Assembly (NCBI RefSeq): GCF_002081715.1
Contig: NZ_MUKP01000001.1
Coordinates: forward strand, 1-64,000
DNA from: Nocardia donostiensis
GTDB taxonomy: Bacteria > Actinomycetota > Actinomycetes > Mycobacteriales > Mycobacteriaceae
Direction: 5' to 3'
DNA length: 64,000 bases
The notes under the pieces were generated by a model, which did no database searches, was not told the DNA's origin, and was given only the letters and a program-made list of their open reading frames with translations. Below are positions 10,394 through 20,348 of the stretch, piece by piece (the stretch's first letter is position 1; each line of letters begins with the position of its first letter). Made by a program: the position numbers and the translations under genes.

Positions 10394-11248
10394 GTGGCAA
10401 CTGCGCCGCCCACTGACTACGGCCTCGGCGACGCCTGCGATACCGACAATCAGGGCGGATTCCCGCGTAAACCGCCCGCACTGTGGACCGATTTCTTGAT
10501 GCTGGCGCTGGCCATCGTCTCGGTGGTGCTGGTCGGCTGGATCACCTTCTTCGAGGTTTCCGGCGACACCTATCGCATGATCGTGATCGCCGACTACGCG
10601 ATCTGCGCGGTATTCGCGGCAGAGTTTCTGTGGCGTTGGCACCGAGCAGGCTGGCCGTGGACGTTCCCGCTCGTCTACTGGTACGAAGTGCTCGGCATGA
10701 TCCCGGTGACCAGCCCGTGGTTGCGCGGTTTCCGGCTGCTGCGGGTGGTGGTGATCCTGGTCCGGCTGGCCAGGGTCGCCGACCGCGTATTCGGCGACCG
10801 GGTGACCGCCGCTGTGGTGAACCGGTCGGTCGTCACGATCGTGGAGACGATCAAACGCCCGATGACCATGGCGGTGCTGGACGAGGTCGCCGATGTGCTG
10901 CGCACCGGCCACTACACCCGCAATATCGCGGCCGCTCTGGAGGAGAACCGGGGCGAACTGGACGAGATGATCGTGGAGCTGATCAAGAATGATCCGCAGG
11001 CAGGCCGGGTCCGCTATATCCCATTCCACGACGAGATCATCCGGCTCATCGCCGACACTTCGTTCCGGATCATGTTCCAGGTATTGGCCGACCCGCGTAC
11101 CGATGAACTGGTTTCGGACATGATCAGGGAGAACGTCGATCAGATCCGGGAGTCGGTACGCAACGGGGTGAAGGTGGCGCCGTCGGCCTATGGTCCGACG
11201 CCACTGGAGGCGACGGCCCGGCATCTGACCACTGTGCGCCGGGACTGA
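10394..11248 (+). CDS. Voltage-sensor-like membrane protein without a pore domain
   Basis: A 284-residue protein starting at GTG 10394 (AAGGGAAG upstream); an ATG at 10355 is an in-frame alternative. Residues 30-150 form four transmembrane segments like the S1-S4 sensor of voltage-gated channels: S2 has acidic residues (IADYAICAVFAAEFLWRW), S3 ends in YEVLGMIPVT, and S4 (LRGFRLLRVVVILVRLAR) has arginines at every third position. A K-channel protein would continue with S5, a TVGYG filter and S6. Instead a soluble, charged, mainly helical region of about 140 residues follows. Automatic annotation would call this an ion transporter. It may be a stand-alone sensor or proton pathway, but this is inference. 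It follows the GMC oxidoreductase by about 100 bases. Confidence 0.75.
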   Translation: MATAPPTDYGLGDACDTDNQGGFPRKPPALWTDFLMLALAIVSVVLVGWITFFEVSGDTYRMIVIADYAICAVFAAEFLWRWHRAGWPWTFPLVYWYEVLGMIPVTSPWLRGFRLLRVVVILVRLARVADRVFGDRVTAAVVNRSVVTIVETIKRPMTMAVLDEVADVLRTGHYTRNIAAALEENRGELDEMIVELIKNDPQAGRVRYIPFHDEIIRLIADTSFRIMFQVLADPRTDELVSDMIRENVDQIRESVRNGVKVAPSAYGPTPLEATARHLTTVRRD

Positions 11249-11257
11249 TCGGGGAGA

Positions 11258-11722
11258 TCAGACGATCTGGTATCGCTGCTCGGTCTCGGGGAACTGCTCG
11301 GCGAATTCGATGAAGTTCTGCACCACCGCCTCGTTGGTGCGCCGCAGGGTACGGCTGAGTAGGAAGCCGGGTGCGGGAATCGGCAGGTAGAGCTCGGTGT
11401 GGTACCAGACGCTGGTGCCGCCCTGTTCGTTGTCGGCGATTTCGAAGAACCCGCCGCCCTTGACCCCGCGGGTGCTGTCGGTGACTTCCCACGAGGAGCG
11501 GTCGACGTCCCAGTCGTATTCCAGAACCTGCAGGTCGGACGCTCCCATCATCTCGGCCTTGACGAAAACGCGGAGCGGACGGCCGTGGTCGTCGCGGGTG
11601 GCCACGCGGGCGTCCACATAGGATGACGACCATTCCGGCAGCATTTCGACAGCCAGTAGCGCGTCCATCACCTGGGCGGGGTCCGCTTCGACGTCGAATC
11701 TGATGTCGGTTTTCGTACGCAT
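11258..11722 (-). CDS. SRPBCC (START/polyketide-cyclase-like) family protein
   Basis: A 154-residue protein with the pattern of the helix-grip SRPBCC fold: an initial strand (TDIRFDVEADPAQVMDALL), the VEMLPEWSSSYVDARVATRD region, alternating strands with VLEYDWDVDRSSWEV and TSVWYHTELYL, and a long C-terminal helix (LRRTNEAVVQNFIEFAEQF). Such proteins bind hydrophobic ligands in a deep cavity; many actinobacterial relatives are annotated as cyclase/dehydrase without known substrate. ATG 11722 has GGAGG seven bases upstream. It is convergent with the voltage-sensor-like gene, with only nine bases between the stops. Confidence 0.8.
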   Translation of the reverse strand: MRTKTDIRFDVEADPAQVMDALLAVEMLPEWSSSYVDARVATRDDHGRPLRVFVKAEMMGASDLQVLEYDWDVDRSSWEVTDSTRGVKGGGFFEIADNEQGGTSVWYHTELYLPIPAPGFLLSRTLRRTNEAVVQNFIEFAEQFPETEQRYQIV

Positions 11723-11867
11723 GACTTACCTCCGCGCCCCCTGTGTGTATCAGTCGGCCCGATTCTGCTCAGCGGTGCAGTGATCGTCAACACTTCGTCG
11801 AGCGGTGACGGGCCGTCCGCGGCGGCGTGGGCGGGCGCGGATCAGCGGGGCCGAGGTAGGGTGCGGG

Positions 11868-12056
11868 TCAGGCAGAAGTGAAACGTTCTATTGTCGCATC
11901 CGGGCCGGGGAAGACGAGCGATTCGTGTCCGTCCTCGAAACGCACCATATACGGCGGTGAACCATCCGGCCCACGAACTTCGACGATCTCGCCTTCCTGA
12001 TCACTCTGCCCCACGATGTGCCCGTGCACATGCAGTCGATCTCCGACGTTCGCCAT
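11868..12056 (-). CDS. DUF1918 small protein
   Basis: A 62-residue protein matching the DUF1918 family: MANVGDRLHVHGHIVGQSD, GEIVEVRGPDGSPPYMVRFEDGHE and a C-terminal FPGPDA. These small beta-rich (SH3-like) proteins are common in actinomycetes and have no established role. I chose ATG 12056 because GGAG stands six bases upstream; ATG 12059 and a frame open to 12086 are alternatives. It is divergent from the DHFR-family gene. Confidence 0.78.
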   Translation of the reverse strand: MANVGDRLHVHGHIVGQSDQEGEIVEVRGPDGSPPYMVRFEDGHESLVFPGPDATIERFTSA

Positions 12057-12227
12057 CATGGGCTCCATTATCGAAGTCGGTGCCATACATCACAAGGGTG
12101 CTCATGCGGCTATGGCGCGCTGTCTCTTTGTTTGTCTCCCGGAAGGTGAGCTCGCGGCTTCGTCCCTGGTCGATGTCCCGATCGCCGCGTCGATGAGCGC
12201 CTTCCCGTATTCGGGGCTTCCCCGCGC

Positions 12228-12284
12228 TTGACACCACTCCAACTGTAGTACTACGTTTAAACCGCTTCAGTTGGAGTACTACAG
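12228..12284 (+). promoter_or_regulatory. Promoter with overlapping repressor operators upstream of the DHFR-family gene
   Basis: A consensus-like -35 (TTGACA, 12228-12233) and a -10 (TACGTT, 12252-12257) are 18 bases apart. A perfect palindrome GTAGTACTAC (12245-12254) overlaps the -10. The blocks CTCCAACTG (12237-12245) and CTGTAGTA (12243-12250) recur inverted as CAGTTGGAG (12268-12276) and TACTACAG (12277-12284) around the likely start site. TACTACA/TGTAGTA half-sites resemble BlaI/MecI-family boxes. The cognate repressor is not adjacent. Confidence 0.6.
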
Positions 12285-12297
12285 GCAAGGTGGTCTT

Positions 12298-12867
12298 ATG
12301 CGAAAGCTCGTCTACTACGTCGCCGTCACGATCGACGGCTACATCGCCGGGCCCGGCGGGGAGTTCGACTTCTTTCCGGTACCCGACGACATGAAGACGT
12401 GGAACCCCTACCCGGAATCCATCCCGGTACATGTGCGAGAGCTTGTCGGGATCCCGGTCGATCTGCCCAATCGGTCATGGGACACCGTGCTCATGGGCAG
12501 GGGAACCTACGAACCGGGGCTGGCCGAAGGGGTGCCGAGCCCGTACCCGCATCTGAAGCAGTACGTCTTCTCCAGCACCCTCGACCCCGCCGACTATCCC
12601 CAGGTCGAGATCGTCGACACCGATCCAGTGGAAAAGGTGCGCGCCCTCAAGCAGGAAGAGGGCCTCGACATCTGGCTCTGCGGCGGTGCAAAGCTCGCGG
12701 GAGAGCTGATCGATGAGATCGACGAGATGGTCATCAAGAGCTATCCGGTATTGGCGGGACGAGGCATCCCCTTGCTGAACGGGCGGTTCCGGCCGACGCT
12801 TTTCACCCCGCAGCGACGTCAGGAGTTCAGCAATGGAACGCAGGTCACCTGGTTCAGCCGGGCCTGA
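12298..12867 (+). CDS. Dihydrofolate-reductase-family (RibD C-terminal-like) protein
   Basis: A 189-residue protein starting MRKLVYYVAVTIDGYIAGPGG, the typical opening of the DHFR/RibD C-terminal superfamily that uses NADPH. TVLMGRGTYE and IWLCGGAKLAGELID are the other two family blocks (cofactor loop and C-terminal strand-helix), and SYPVLAGRGIPLL follows. These stand-alone actinobacterial proteins are not the essential folate enzyme: they lack its folate-site signature and are usually called deaminase/reductase-like. AAGGTGG stands five bases before ATG 12298. Control by a repressor is suggested by the palindromes over its promoter. Confidence 0.85.
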   Translation: MRKLVYYVAVTIDGYIAGPGGEFDFFPVPDDMKTWNPYPESIPVHVRELVGIPVDLPNRSWDTVLMGRGTYEPGLAEGVPSPYPHLKQYVFSSTLDPADYPQVEIVDTDPVEKVRALKQEEGLDIWLCGGAKLAGELIDEIDEMVIKSYPVLAGRGIPLLNGRFRPTLFTPQRRQEFSNGTQVTWFSRA

Positions 12868-13045
12868 ACGGGAACCCGGCTCCGGGCGTCGCACGCCCGT
12901 GTCAACCCTGTGGGCCGAGATGTAAACGTGACCTCGTGCGTCTGTGGGTTATTCCACAGACGCATAGATAGCGGTAAAAGCCCAGGCCGTGCGCCGGTAC
13001 TCTGAGTCACTGATCGTTTGTTCGCCGACATTGGAGGACCCTGTC

Positions 13046-15348
<2,303 letters not shown>

Positions 15349-15368
15349 CCGTTCCTCAGCGCCACCGC

Positions 15369-15399
15369 CGGGCGGCACTACCACGAGTAGTGCCGCCCG
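15369..15399. terminator. Bidirectional hairpin between asd and the serine hydrolase gene
   Basis: A perfect 13-bp stem (15369-15381 with 15387-15399) and a 5-base loop lie between two convergent genes, 20 bases after the asd stop and 10 bases before the hydrolase stop. There is no U tract on either side. Confidence 0.75.
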
Positions 15400-15408
15400 C
15401 GGCGATTA

Positions 15409-16770
15409 TCAGCGGATGCCTGGTGTGCGTGGGTCGGTGCCGAGACAGACGAGGACCGCGCAGCCAGGTGGGGCGTCGCTGAACGGCGGGGTGAGCGGGT
15501 AGTGCAGGCACGAGAAGACATTGCAGCCCGGGTACGCGGCGGCACCGATACCGAAAACGGCGAGCAGGATATCGGTGTCTATATAGGCGTTCGGGTCGAA
15601 TCTCAGGGGTGGTTCGACATAGGGGCCCGGGTCGGGGACGGGGGGTTCGTGGAAGGCTGCGAAAAGTCGCCGGAAGAACTCGTGTGGCAGCTCGGTCTGG
15701 TTCTGCAGCACTCCGGGCAGGCCGTGGCGGCTGACGTTGCCGTAGACGCCCGTCCACATCACCGTCAGATCCAGGCTGGGGATGAAGAAGATGTTCTGCA
15801 TGCCCATCCCGGCCATCGCATACGCATCGGGAGGCAGGAAGTTTGGGGTCTCGGCGCAGGACGGCCCCACCCAGAACAAGTAGCCGTAGCAGTGGTTGGC
15901 TGCCGAGGGGGTCCGCGCCCGTTGGAGATAGTCCGATGACACGATCTGCCGTGCGCCCCAACGTCCGTCGTTGCTCACCAGCAATCCGATCTTCGCGAGA
16001 TCGTTCGGCGGGATCATCAGGTGCGCGTAACCGTAGGTGTGCCCGGTGCGGTCACGCGCCCAATACCAGTCGCCGCGCGCAATTCCGAGCGGCTCGAACA
16101 GTTCCCGCTGCGCGAACTGCTGCAGTGGTTCCCCGACAGCCAGTTCGAGCACATATGCCAGTAGGTCGACATTGCGCTGGCTGTAGCTGAACACTGTGCC
16201 CGGTTCGTGGTCGAGTGGGACGCCGAGCGCTTGGACCGCGCTGTTGGGGTCCAGCGGGATGATCCCGGTGAGGCCTTCGGTGATCACACCGGTTCGCATG
16301 CCGGAGGTTTCGGTGAGCAGGTTCTCCACCGTGATCGCGCGGCGCTTACCGTCACCCAGTCCGGACGGAAGATAGTGGTCGATCGGGGCGTGGATATCGA
16401 TTTTGCCCTGGTCCCAGGCGATTCCGGTCAGCAGTGAGACCACGCTCTTGGTTACGCTCCAGACGTTCCAGGCGACGTTGCCGGTCTGCGCGTTCGTCGG
16501 TCCTTCGCCGATCAGGCAGTTGTGTCGGTAGACCTGTACGTTCAGCCGGTTGCGACTGCCTGCGAAGTCCAGTGCCGCCGCTAATCGTTCGGGATCCAGC
16601 CCTACCTGTTCGGGTGCTGTTCGCTGTGGTTCGCGCCCGGTCTGCACTTCGCATTCGGCGGGCGGGGAGCCGGGTTCGGCTCGGGCCATGGCGGTGCCGC
16701 CCGTGAATACATGTCCAACGACCAGCGATACCGCAGCGACTCCGGCCAGGAGCCCACCCAGACACCCCAT
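15409..16770 (-). CDS. Exported serine hydrolase of the class C beta-lactamase family
   Basis: A 453-residue protein with an N-terminal hydrophobic segment (residues 1-22), so it is secreted or membrane-anchored. The SxxK nucleophile motif is SVTK at residues 105-108 and the YxN-equivalent is YSQ at 196-198, both typical of the serine beta-lactamase/D-peptidase/esterase fold. GYLFWVGPSC and GMGMQNIFFIPSLDLTVMWTG correspond to the family C-terminal region. The last 80 residues are Pro- and Cys-containing and unlike the core, possibly an extracellular extension. The true substrate (peptidoglycan peptide, ester or amide) cannot be read. It is convergent with asd. Confidence 0.82.
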   Translation of the reverse strand: MGCLGGLLAGVAAVSLVVGHVFTGGTAMARAEPGSPPAECEVQTGREPQRTAPEQVGLDPERLAAALDFAGSRNRLNVQVYRHNCLIGEGPTNAQTGNVAWNVWSVTKSVVSLLTGIAWDQGKIDIHAPIDHYLPSGLGDGKRRAITVENLLTETSGMRTGVITEGLTGIIPLDPNSAVQALGVPLDHEPGTVFSYSQRNVDLLAYVLELAVGEPLQQFAQRELFEPLGIARGDWYWARDRTGHTYGYAHLMIPPNDLAKIGLLVSNDGRWGARQIVSSDYLQRARTPSAANHCYGYLFWVGPSCAETPNFLPPDAYAMAGMGMQNIFFIPSLDLTVMWTGVYGNVSRHGLPGVLQNQTELPHEFFRRLFAAFHEPPVPDPGPYVEPPLRFDPNAYIDTDILLAVFGIGAAAYPGCNVFSCLHYPLTPPFSDAPPGCAVLVCLGTDPRTPGIR

Positions 16771-17088
16771 GCGAATCAGGTTAATGCCGTTCCTCGGTTC
16801 GCGCGGTAATGAACGGCATCGGTGGTGTTCCTGGGTGCCGCTGTTCTGTCCCGAAATAGCAAACGTCGCCAGCGATCACCTGGCGACGTTCAGCTGTTAT
16901 TTCGAAGTCGAAGCCGACGTCCAACAAGCGCCTCTCGGCGAGTGGTCGCTCGTAGCGACAAAGGGTGCGGCCCGGGGCTGTCGGGACGCCGACAGTTTGG
17001 TTCAACCACCCCTGTATGCAAGCTATTCCGGGTATCTTTTGTGACGTGCGACACGGTGCCTCTCCGCATTGGACCTGATGTTCTTTTC

Positions 17089-17116
17089 TTGACTAATTCC
17101 AGAAAAGGGGCACACT
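17089..17116 (+). promoter_or_regulatory. furA-katA promoter, leaderless
   Basis: TTGACT (17089-17094) and CACACT (17111-17116) are 16 bases apart, and the furA ATG at 17124 falls seven bases after the -10, at the expected transcription start. The AT-rich stretch TTGACTAATTCCAGAAAAGG closely resembles the mycobacterial furA promoter, where FurA binds over the -35 and represses itself. Confidence 0.7.
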
Positions 17117-17123
17117 GTTGGGT

Positions 17124-17618
17124 ATGCACACCGACGACACCGACTTCCGCACCCGCTTACGTGCGGCTGGCCTGCGGGTTACTGCCCCCCGCCTGGCGGT
17201 GCTCGATGCGGTCACCGCGCATCCGCATTCCGATGCGGACACCGTTGCCACCGCCGTGCGCGAGAAACTGGGCTCGGTATCCATACAGGCCATCTATGAC
17301 GTACTGCACGCCTGCGTGCGCTCCGGGCTGCTGCGGCGGATCGAACCCGCTGGCTCGGCCGCCCTGTACGAGGCCAGAATCGGTGACAACCATCACCATC
17401 TGGTCTGCCGAAGCTGCGGCACGGTCGTGGATATCGACTGTGTCGTGGGCAGCGCCCCCTGCCTGGAACCCGGGCACGACCACGGGTTCGTGATCGACGA
17501 GGCCGAGGTCGTCTTCTGGGGTCTGTGCCCGAACTGCCGCCGGCCCGGCGGCGAAAACCCTGTCTACCCGGGCGAACCCGTCCCGGGACGTGTAGCAGCC
17601 GAGGAGGCTTCTCAATGA
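17124..17618 (+). CDS. furA: FurA-type peroxide-responsive repressor
   Basis: A Fur-family metalloregulator of 164 residues. The winged helix region ([42 protein letters not shown]) is followed by the metal-binding dimerisation domain with [11 protein letters not shown] and a C-terminal CPNC pair. It matches mycobacterial FurA closely through [21 protein letters not shown] 17124 coincides with the predicted transcription start; a TTG at 17118 behind AAAAGGGG is the alternative. In mycobacteria FurA represses the catalase-peroxidase katG; here the downstream partner is the monofunctional catalase katA, overlapped by four bases, so the pair forms one autoregulated oxidative stress operon. Confidence 0.92.
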   Translation: MHTDDTDFRTRLRAAGLRVTAPRLAVLDAVTAHPHSDADTVATAVREKLGSVSIQAIYDVLHACVRSGLLRRIEPAGSAALYEARIGDNHHHLVCRSCGTVVDIDCVVGSAPCLEPGHDHGFVIDEAEVVFWGLCPNCRRPGGENPVYPGEPVPGRVAAEEASQ

Positions 17619-19102
17619 CCAAGCCGACAACGACGAACACCGGGGTCCCCGTCGAAAGCGACAACGAATCGCTGACCGCGGGCACGCAGGGGCCGATCCT
17701 CCTGCACGACCACTACCTGATCGAGAAGCTGGCCCAGTTCAACCGCGAGCGGGTGCCGGAACGCATCGTGCACGCCAAGGGCTCGGGCGCCTACGGCGAG
17801 CTGGTCGTCACCGGCGATGTCAGCAAGTACACCAAGGCGAAGCTGTTCCAGCCCGGTGCGCGCACCGAATCGCTGGCCCGTTTCTCCACCGTGGCAGGCG
17901 AACTCGGCAGCCCCGACACCTGGCGTGACCCGCGTGGTTTCGCAGTGAAGTTCTACACCGAGGACGGCAACTACGATCTCGTCGGCAACAACACGCCGGT
18001 GTTCTTCATCAAGGACCCGATCAAGTTCCCCGACTTCATCCGGTCCCAGAAACGCCTACCCGGCAACGGCTTGCGCGACCACAACATGCAGTGGGACTTC
18101 TGGACCCTGCGCCCGGAAACAGCGCACCAGGTGACCTGGCTGATGGGTGACCGCGGTATCCCGAAGACCTACCGGCATATGAACGGCTACGGGTCGCACA
18201 CCTACCAGTGGATCAACGCCGCGGGCGAACGATTCTGGGTGAAATACCACTTCAGGACCGACCAGGGCCACGAATTCCTGACCCAGGCCGAGGCCGACCG
18301 GATCGCCGGTGAAGATGCCGACTACCACCGCAAGGACCTGTGGGAGGCGATCGAACGCGGCGACTTCCCGAGCTGGACCGTCTACGTCCAGATCATGCCG
18401 GTCGCCGAGGCCGAGGGCTACCGGTTCAACCCGTTCGACCTGACCAAGGTGTGGTCCAAGCAGGACTACCCGCTGATCGAGGTCGGCACATGGACATTGA
18501 ACCGCAACCCGGCCAACTACTTCGTCGATATCGAACAGGCCGCGTTCGAACCGTCGAATATCGTCCCCGGTATCGGCTTCTCGCCGGACAAGATGCTGCT
18601 CGGCCGTGTCTTCTCCTATGCAGACGCGCACCGCTACCGCATCGGCACCAACTACGCGCAGCTGCCGCCCAACCAGGCGCGGGCGGCCGAGGTGAACTCC
18701 TACTCCAAGGAGGGCGCCATGCGCTACTACTACAACGATCCGAGCGTTCCGGTGTATGCGCCGAACTCCTTTGGCGGCCCGCACGCCGACCCCGAGCGGG
18801 CAGGCGACGACGGCAGCTGGGAATTCGATCCGACCATGGTGCGCGCCGGTTATATCCAGCACGCCGAGGACGGCGATTTCACCCAGGCGGGCACCCTCGT
18901 CCGCGAGGTGCTCACCGATGAGCAGCGTGACCGTCTGGTGAGCAATATCGTCGGCCATGTGCTCGGTGGTGTCCGGGAGCCGGTGCTGAGCCGGGTCTTC
19001 GAATACTGGAAGAACGTCGACACCGATCTCGGCAAACGGGTCGAGGAAGGTGTTCGCGCCGGGCTGAACGGCGGCGCCAAGCCCGCGCCTTCGCAAGGCT
19101 GA
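17615..19102 (+). CDS. katA: Monofunctional haem catalase
   Basis: Converts hydrogen peroxide to water and oxygen in the cytoplasm. The 495-residue protein belongs to the small-subunit catalases: distal His in [12 protein letters not shown] (H53), Asn in [23 protein letters not shown], and the proximal haem-ligand Tyr in [24 protein letters not shown] stands a few bases before ATG 17615, which overlaps the furA stop in an ATGA. Expression is therefore expected to follow FurA derepression by peroxide. A strong terminator lies about 50 bases after the stop. Confidence 0.97.
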   Translation: MTKPTTTNTGVPVESDNESLTAGTQGPILLHDHYLIEKLAQFNRERVPERIVHAKGSGAYGELVVTGDVSKYTKAKLFQPGARTESLARFSTVAGELGSPDTWRDPRGFAVKFYTEDGNYDLVGNNTPVFFIKDPIKFPDFIRSQKRLPGNGLRDHNMQWDFWTLRPETAHQVTWLMGDRGIPKTYRHMNGYGSHTYQWINAAGERFWVKYHFRTDQGHEFLTQAEADRIAGEDADYHRKDLWEAIERGDFPSWTVYVQIMPVAEAEGYRFNPFDLTKVWSKQDYPLIEVGTWTLNRNPANYFVDIEQAAFEPSNIVPGIGFSPDKMLLGRVFSYADAHRYRIGTNYAQLPPNQARAAEVNSYSKEGAMRYYYNDPSVPVYAPNSFGGPHADPERAGDDGSWEFDPTMVRAGYIQHAEDGDFTQAGTLVREVLTDEQRDRLVSNIVGHVLGGVREPVLSRVFEYWKNVDTDLGKRVEEGVRAGLNGGAKPAPSQG

Positions 19103-19153
19103 GCTACCCCTTCGCAGGCGCGAGCTGCCCAGGTACGGTCCAACGAGACGATT

Positions 19154-19193
19154 CCGCCCCTGACCGCACGGTCAGGGGCGGTTTTGTTTTTCT
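19154..19193 (+). terminator. Rho-independent terminator after katA
   Basis: A perfect 12-bp stem (19154-19165 with 19170-19181), a four-base loop GCAC and a T-rich tail (19182-19193) make an unusually canonical intrinsic terminator for this genome. Confidence 0.92.
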
Positions 19194-19203
19194 GGCTGTG
19201 GCA

Positions 19204-19263
19204 TCACAGCAGGCCGAACCAGTAGACCGCGCACGCCAGCGCCCATACGATCAGAGTTTCCAT
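19204..19263 (-). CDS. Candidate 19-residue membrane microprotein
   Basis: The frame reads METLIVWALACAVYWFGLL and then TGA. It is almost entirely one hydrophobic helix, ATG 19263 has GGGAG eight bases upstream, and it lies in an otherwise empty space between katA and the secreted protein. It resembles in style the tiny single-helix accessory proteins of membrane complexes (KdpF-like size) but I do not recognise it. A frame this short could be open by chance. Confidence 0.45.
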   Translation of the reverse strand: METLIVWALACAVYWFGLL

Positions 19264-19479
19264 AGCGGCACTCCCAAATCTCGTTGCCGAACGTGCCTCC
19301 ATGATGGCGCGAAACTCCCTGCTTTGCCCGATCTTGTTTCGTTCCTTCGATTGCAGCGCTCTGACCTGCACTTTCAGCTTTGTAAGATCTTTTTAAGCAG
19401 GCGCTAAGCGCCGACCCGCACTGTTTGTGTCAACCCGGAGCAATCCGGAAGCCACCGACCGGAACAGGACACGAACACC

Positions 19480-19965
19480 ATGATCGGCAAGCTCAGCACC
19501 GTCATCGTTGCCGCAACCACAACCACCGCCCTCTTCTTCGGCGCGGGTACTGCTGCCGCCTACGGTGAGCCGGGCGCCGCGGTCACCGGTCAGGCCACCT
19601 GTGGGCACGACGGCGACGAGATCGTCGTGGAGATCGACGCCCCGATCGTGTACGCCCAGCCCGATTACCTGCCCGGAGAACACCAACAGGTCCGCTACCG
19701 CACCGTCGTCTTCGATGTACTGGACGAGCTGGTCGGCGCGGGCGAATGGGAGACCGGCAAGGCCACCGCTACCGATCCTGCCGATATGGACGACACAGAG
19801 CTGAAGATCCTGCGCAACGACCCGAACTCCTACCGGGTGATCCAGGAAGTGGAGTGGCTGGCCCCGGATGGCAAGTACGTGGTCGCCGAAGCCGACCTGC
19901 CCGCGACCAGCTACCTGATCAAGGATGGTCGCACCGAACTGGGCACTTTCGATTACTGCGAGTAG
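19480..19965 (+). CDS. Secreted protein of unknown function
   Basis: A 161-residue protein with a classical signal peptide (residues 1-27, Thr/Ala-rich, ending in GTAAAYG with a likely AxA cleavage). The mature part is acidic and contains two cysteines, TCGHDGDE near the start and FDYCE at the very end, which could pair. I recognise no family motif. ATG 19480 has AGGA about ten bases upstream. Two adjacent hairpins follow at 20067-20156. Confidence 0.7.
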   Translation: MIGKLSTVIVAATTTTALFFGAGTAAAYGEPGAAVTGQATCGHDGDEIVVEIDAPIVYAQPDYLPGEHQQVRYRTVVFDVLDELVGAGEWETGKATATDPADMDDTELKILRNDPNSYRVIQEVEWLAPDGKYVVAEADLPATSYLIKDGRTELGTFDYCE

Positions 19966-20066
19966 TCGGCTGTGCCTGCCCGAGGGGAGCGGGCGAGCCG
20001 GGACTCCGGACCTGGGGAGGGCCAGGAACCGGCTCACCGGGGGGAGTTGGGAGGGGACCAGGGGGT

Positions 20067-20100
20067 GTCCGGCCTGTCTTCGCGGGGTGACAGGCCGGAC
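20067..20100. terminator. First of two tandem hairpins with a shared loop
   Basis: An 11-bp perfect stem (20067-20077 with 20090-20100) closes the 12-base loop CTTCGCGGGGTG. It lies 100 bases after the secreted-protein stop, between that gene and the minus-strand monooxygenase, and probably terminates one or both. Confidence 0.55.
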
Positions 20101-20119
20101 CACCGAAGGGGGCGCATGT

Positions 20120-20156
20120 CGGCCGGACCGGTCTCGCGGGGTGACCGGTCCGGCCG
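20120..20156. terminator. Second tandem hairpin with the same loop
   Basis: A 13-bp perfect stem (20120-20132 with 20144-20156) closes the 11-base loop CTCGCGGGGTG, sharing ten bases with the loop of the preceding hairpin although the stems differ. The rest of 20157-20348 holds only a short minus-strand frame with one hydrophobic segment (stop 20162) that lacks a start codon. Confidence 0.55.
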
Positions 20157-20348
20157 GCTCGTCACCGGCACACAAACCGGCTCTTCCGGAAGCTCAGCAG
20201 CAGAGCCAGTGCCGTCGCGGCCCAGACGCCCGCCGCGACCCAGGCCTCGCCGCCGCCGAAGGTAACCAACCAGTGCTCGTCGATGGCAGCGCCCGATTCC
20301 CTGGTCCCGACGCCGGATCGTATGCCGCCACTCTCCCGCGGAAGCCTG

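Noticed and set aside
8741..11224. Minus-strand 827-codon frame opposite the GMC oxidoreductase and the voltage-sensor gene
   Set aside because: A GC-driven antisense shadow of two well supported genes; the translation is His/Arg/Asp-rich and motif-free.
20162..20340. Minus-strand frame with one hydrophobic helix (WVAAGVWAATALALLLSF) after the monooxygenase
   Set aside because: No ATG, GTG or TTG start with a ribosome binding site is present in frame; listed only as a possibility.
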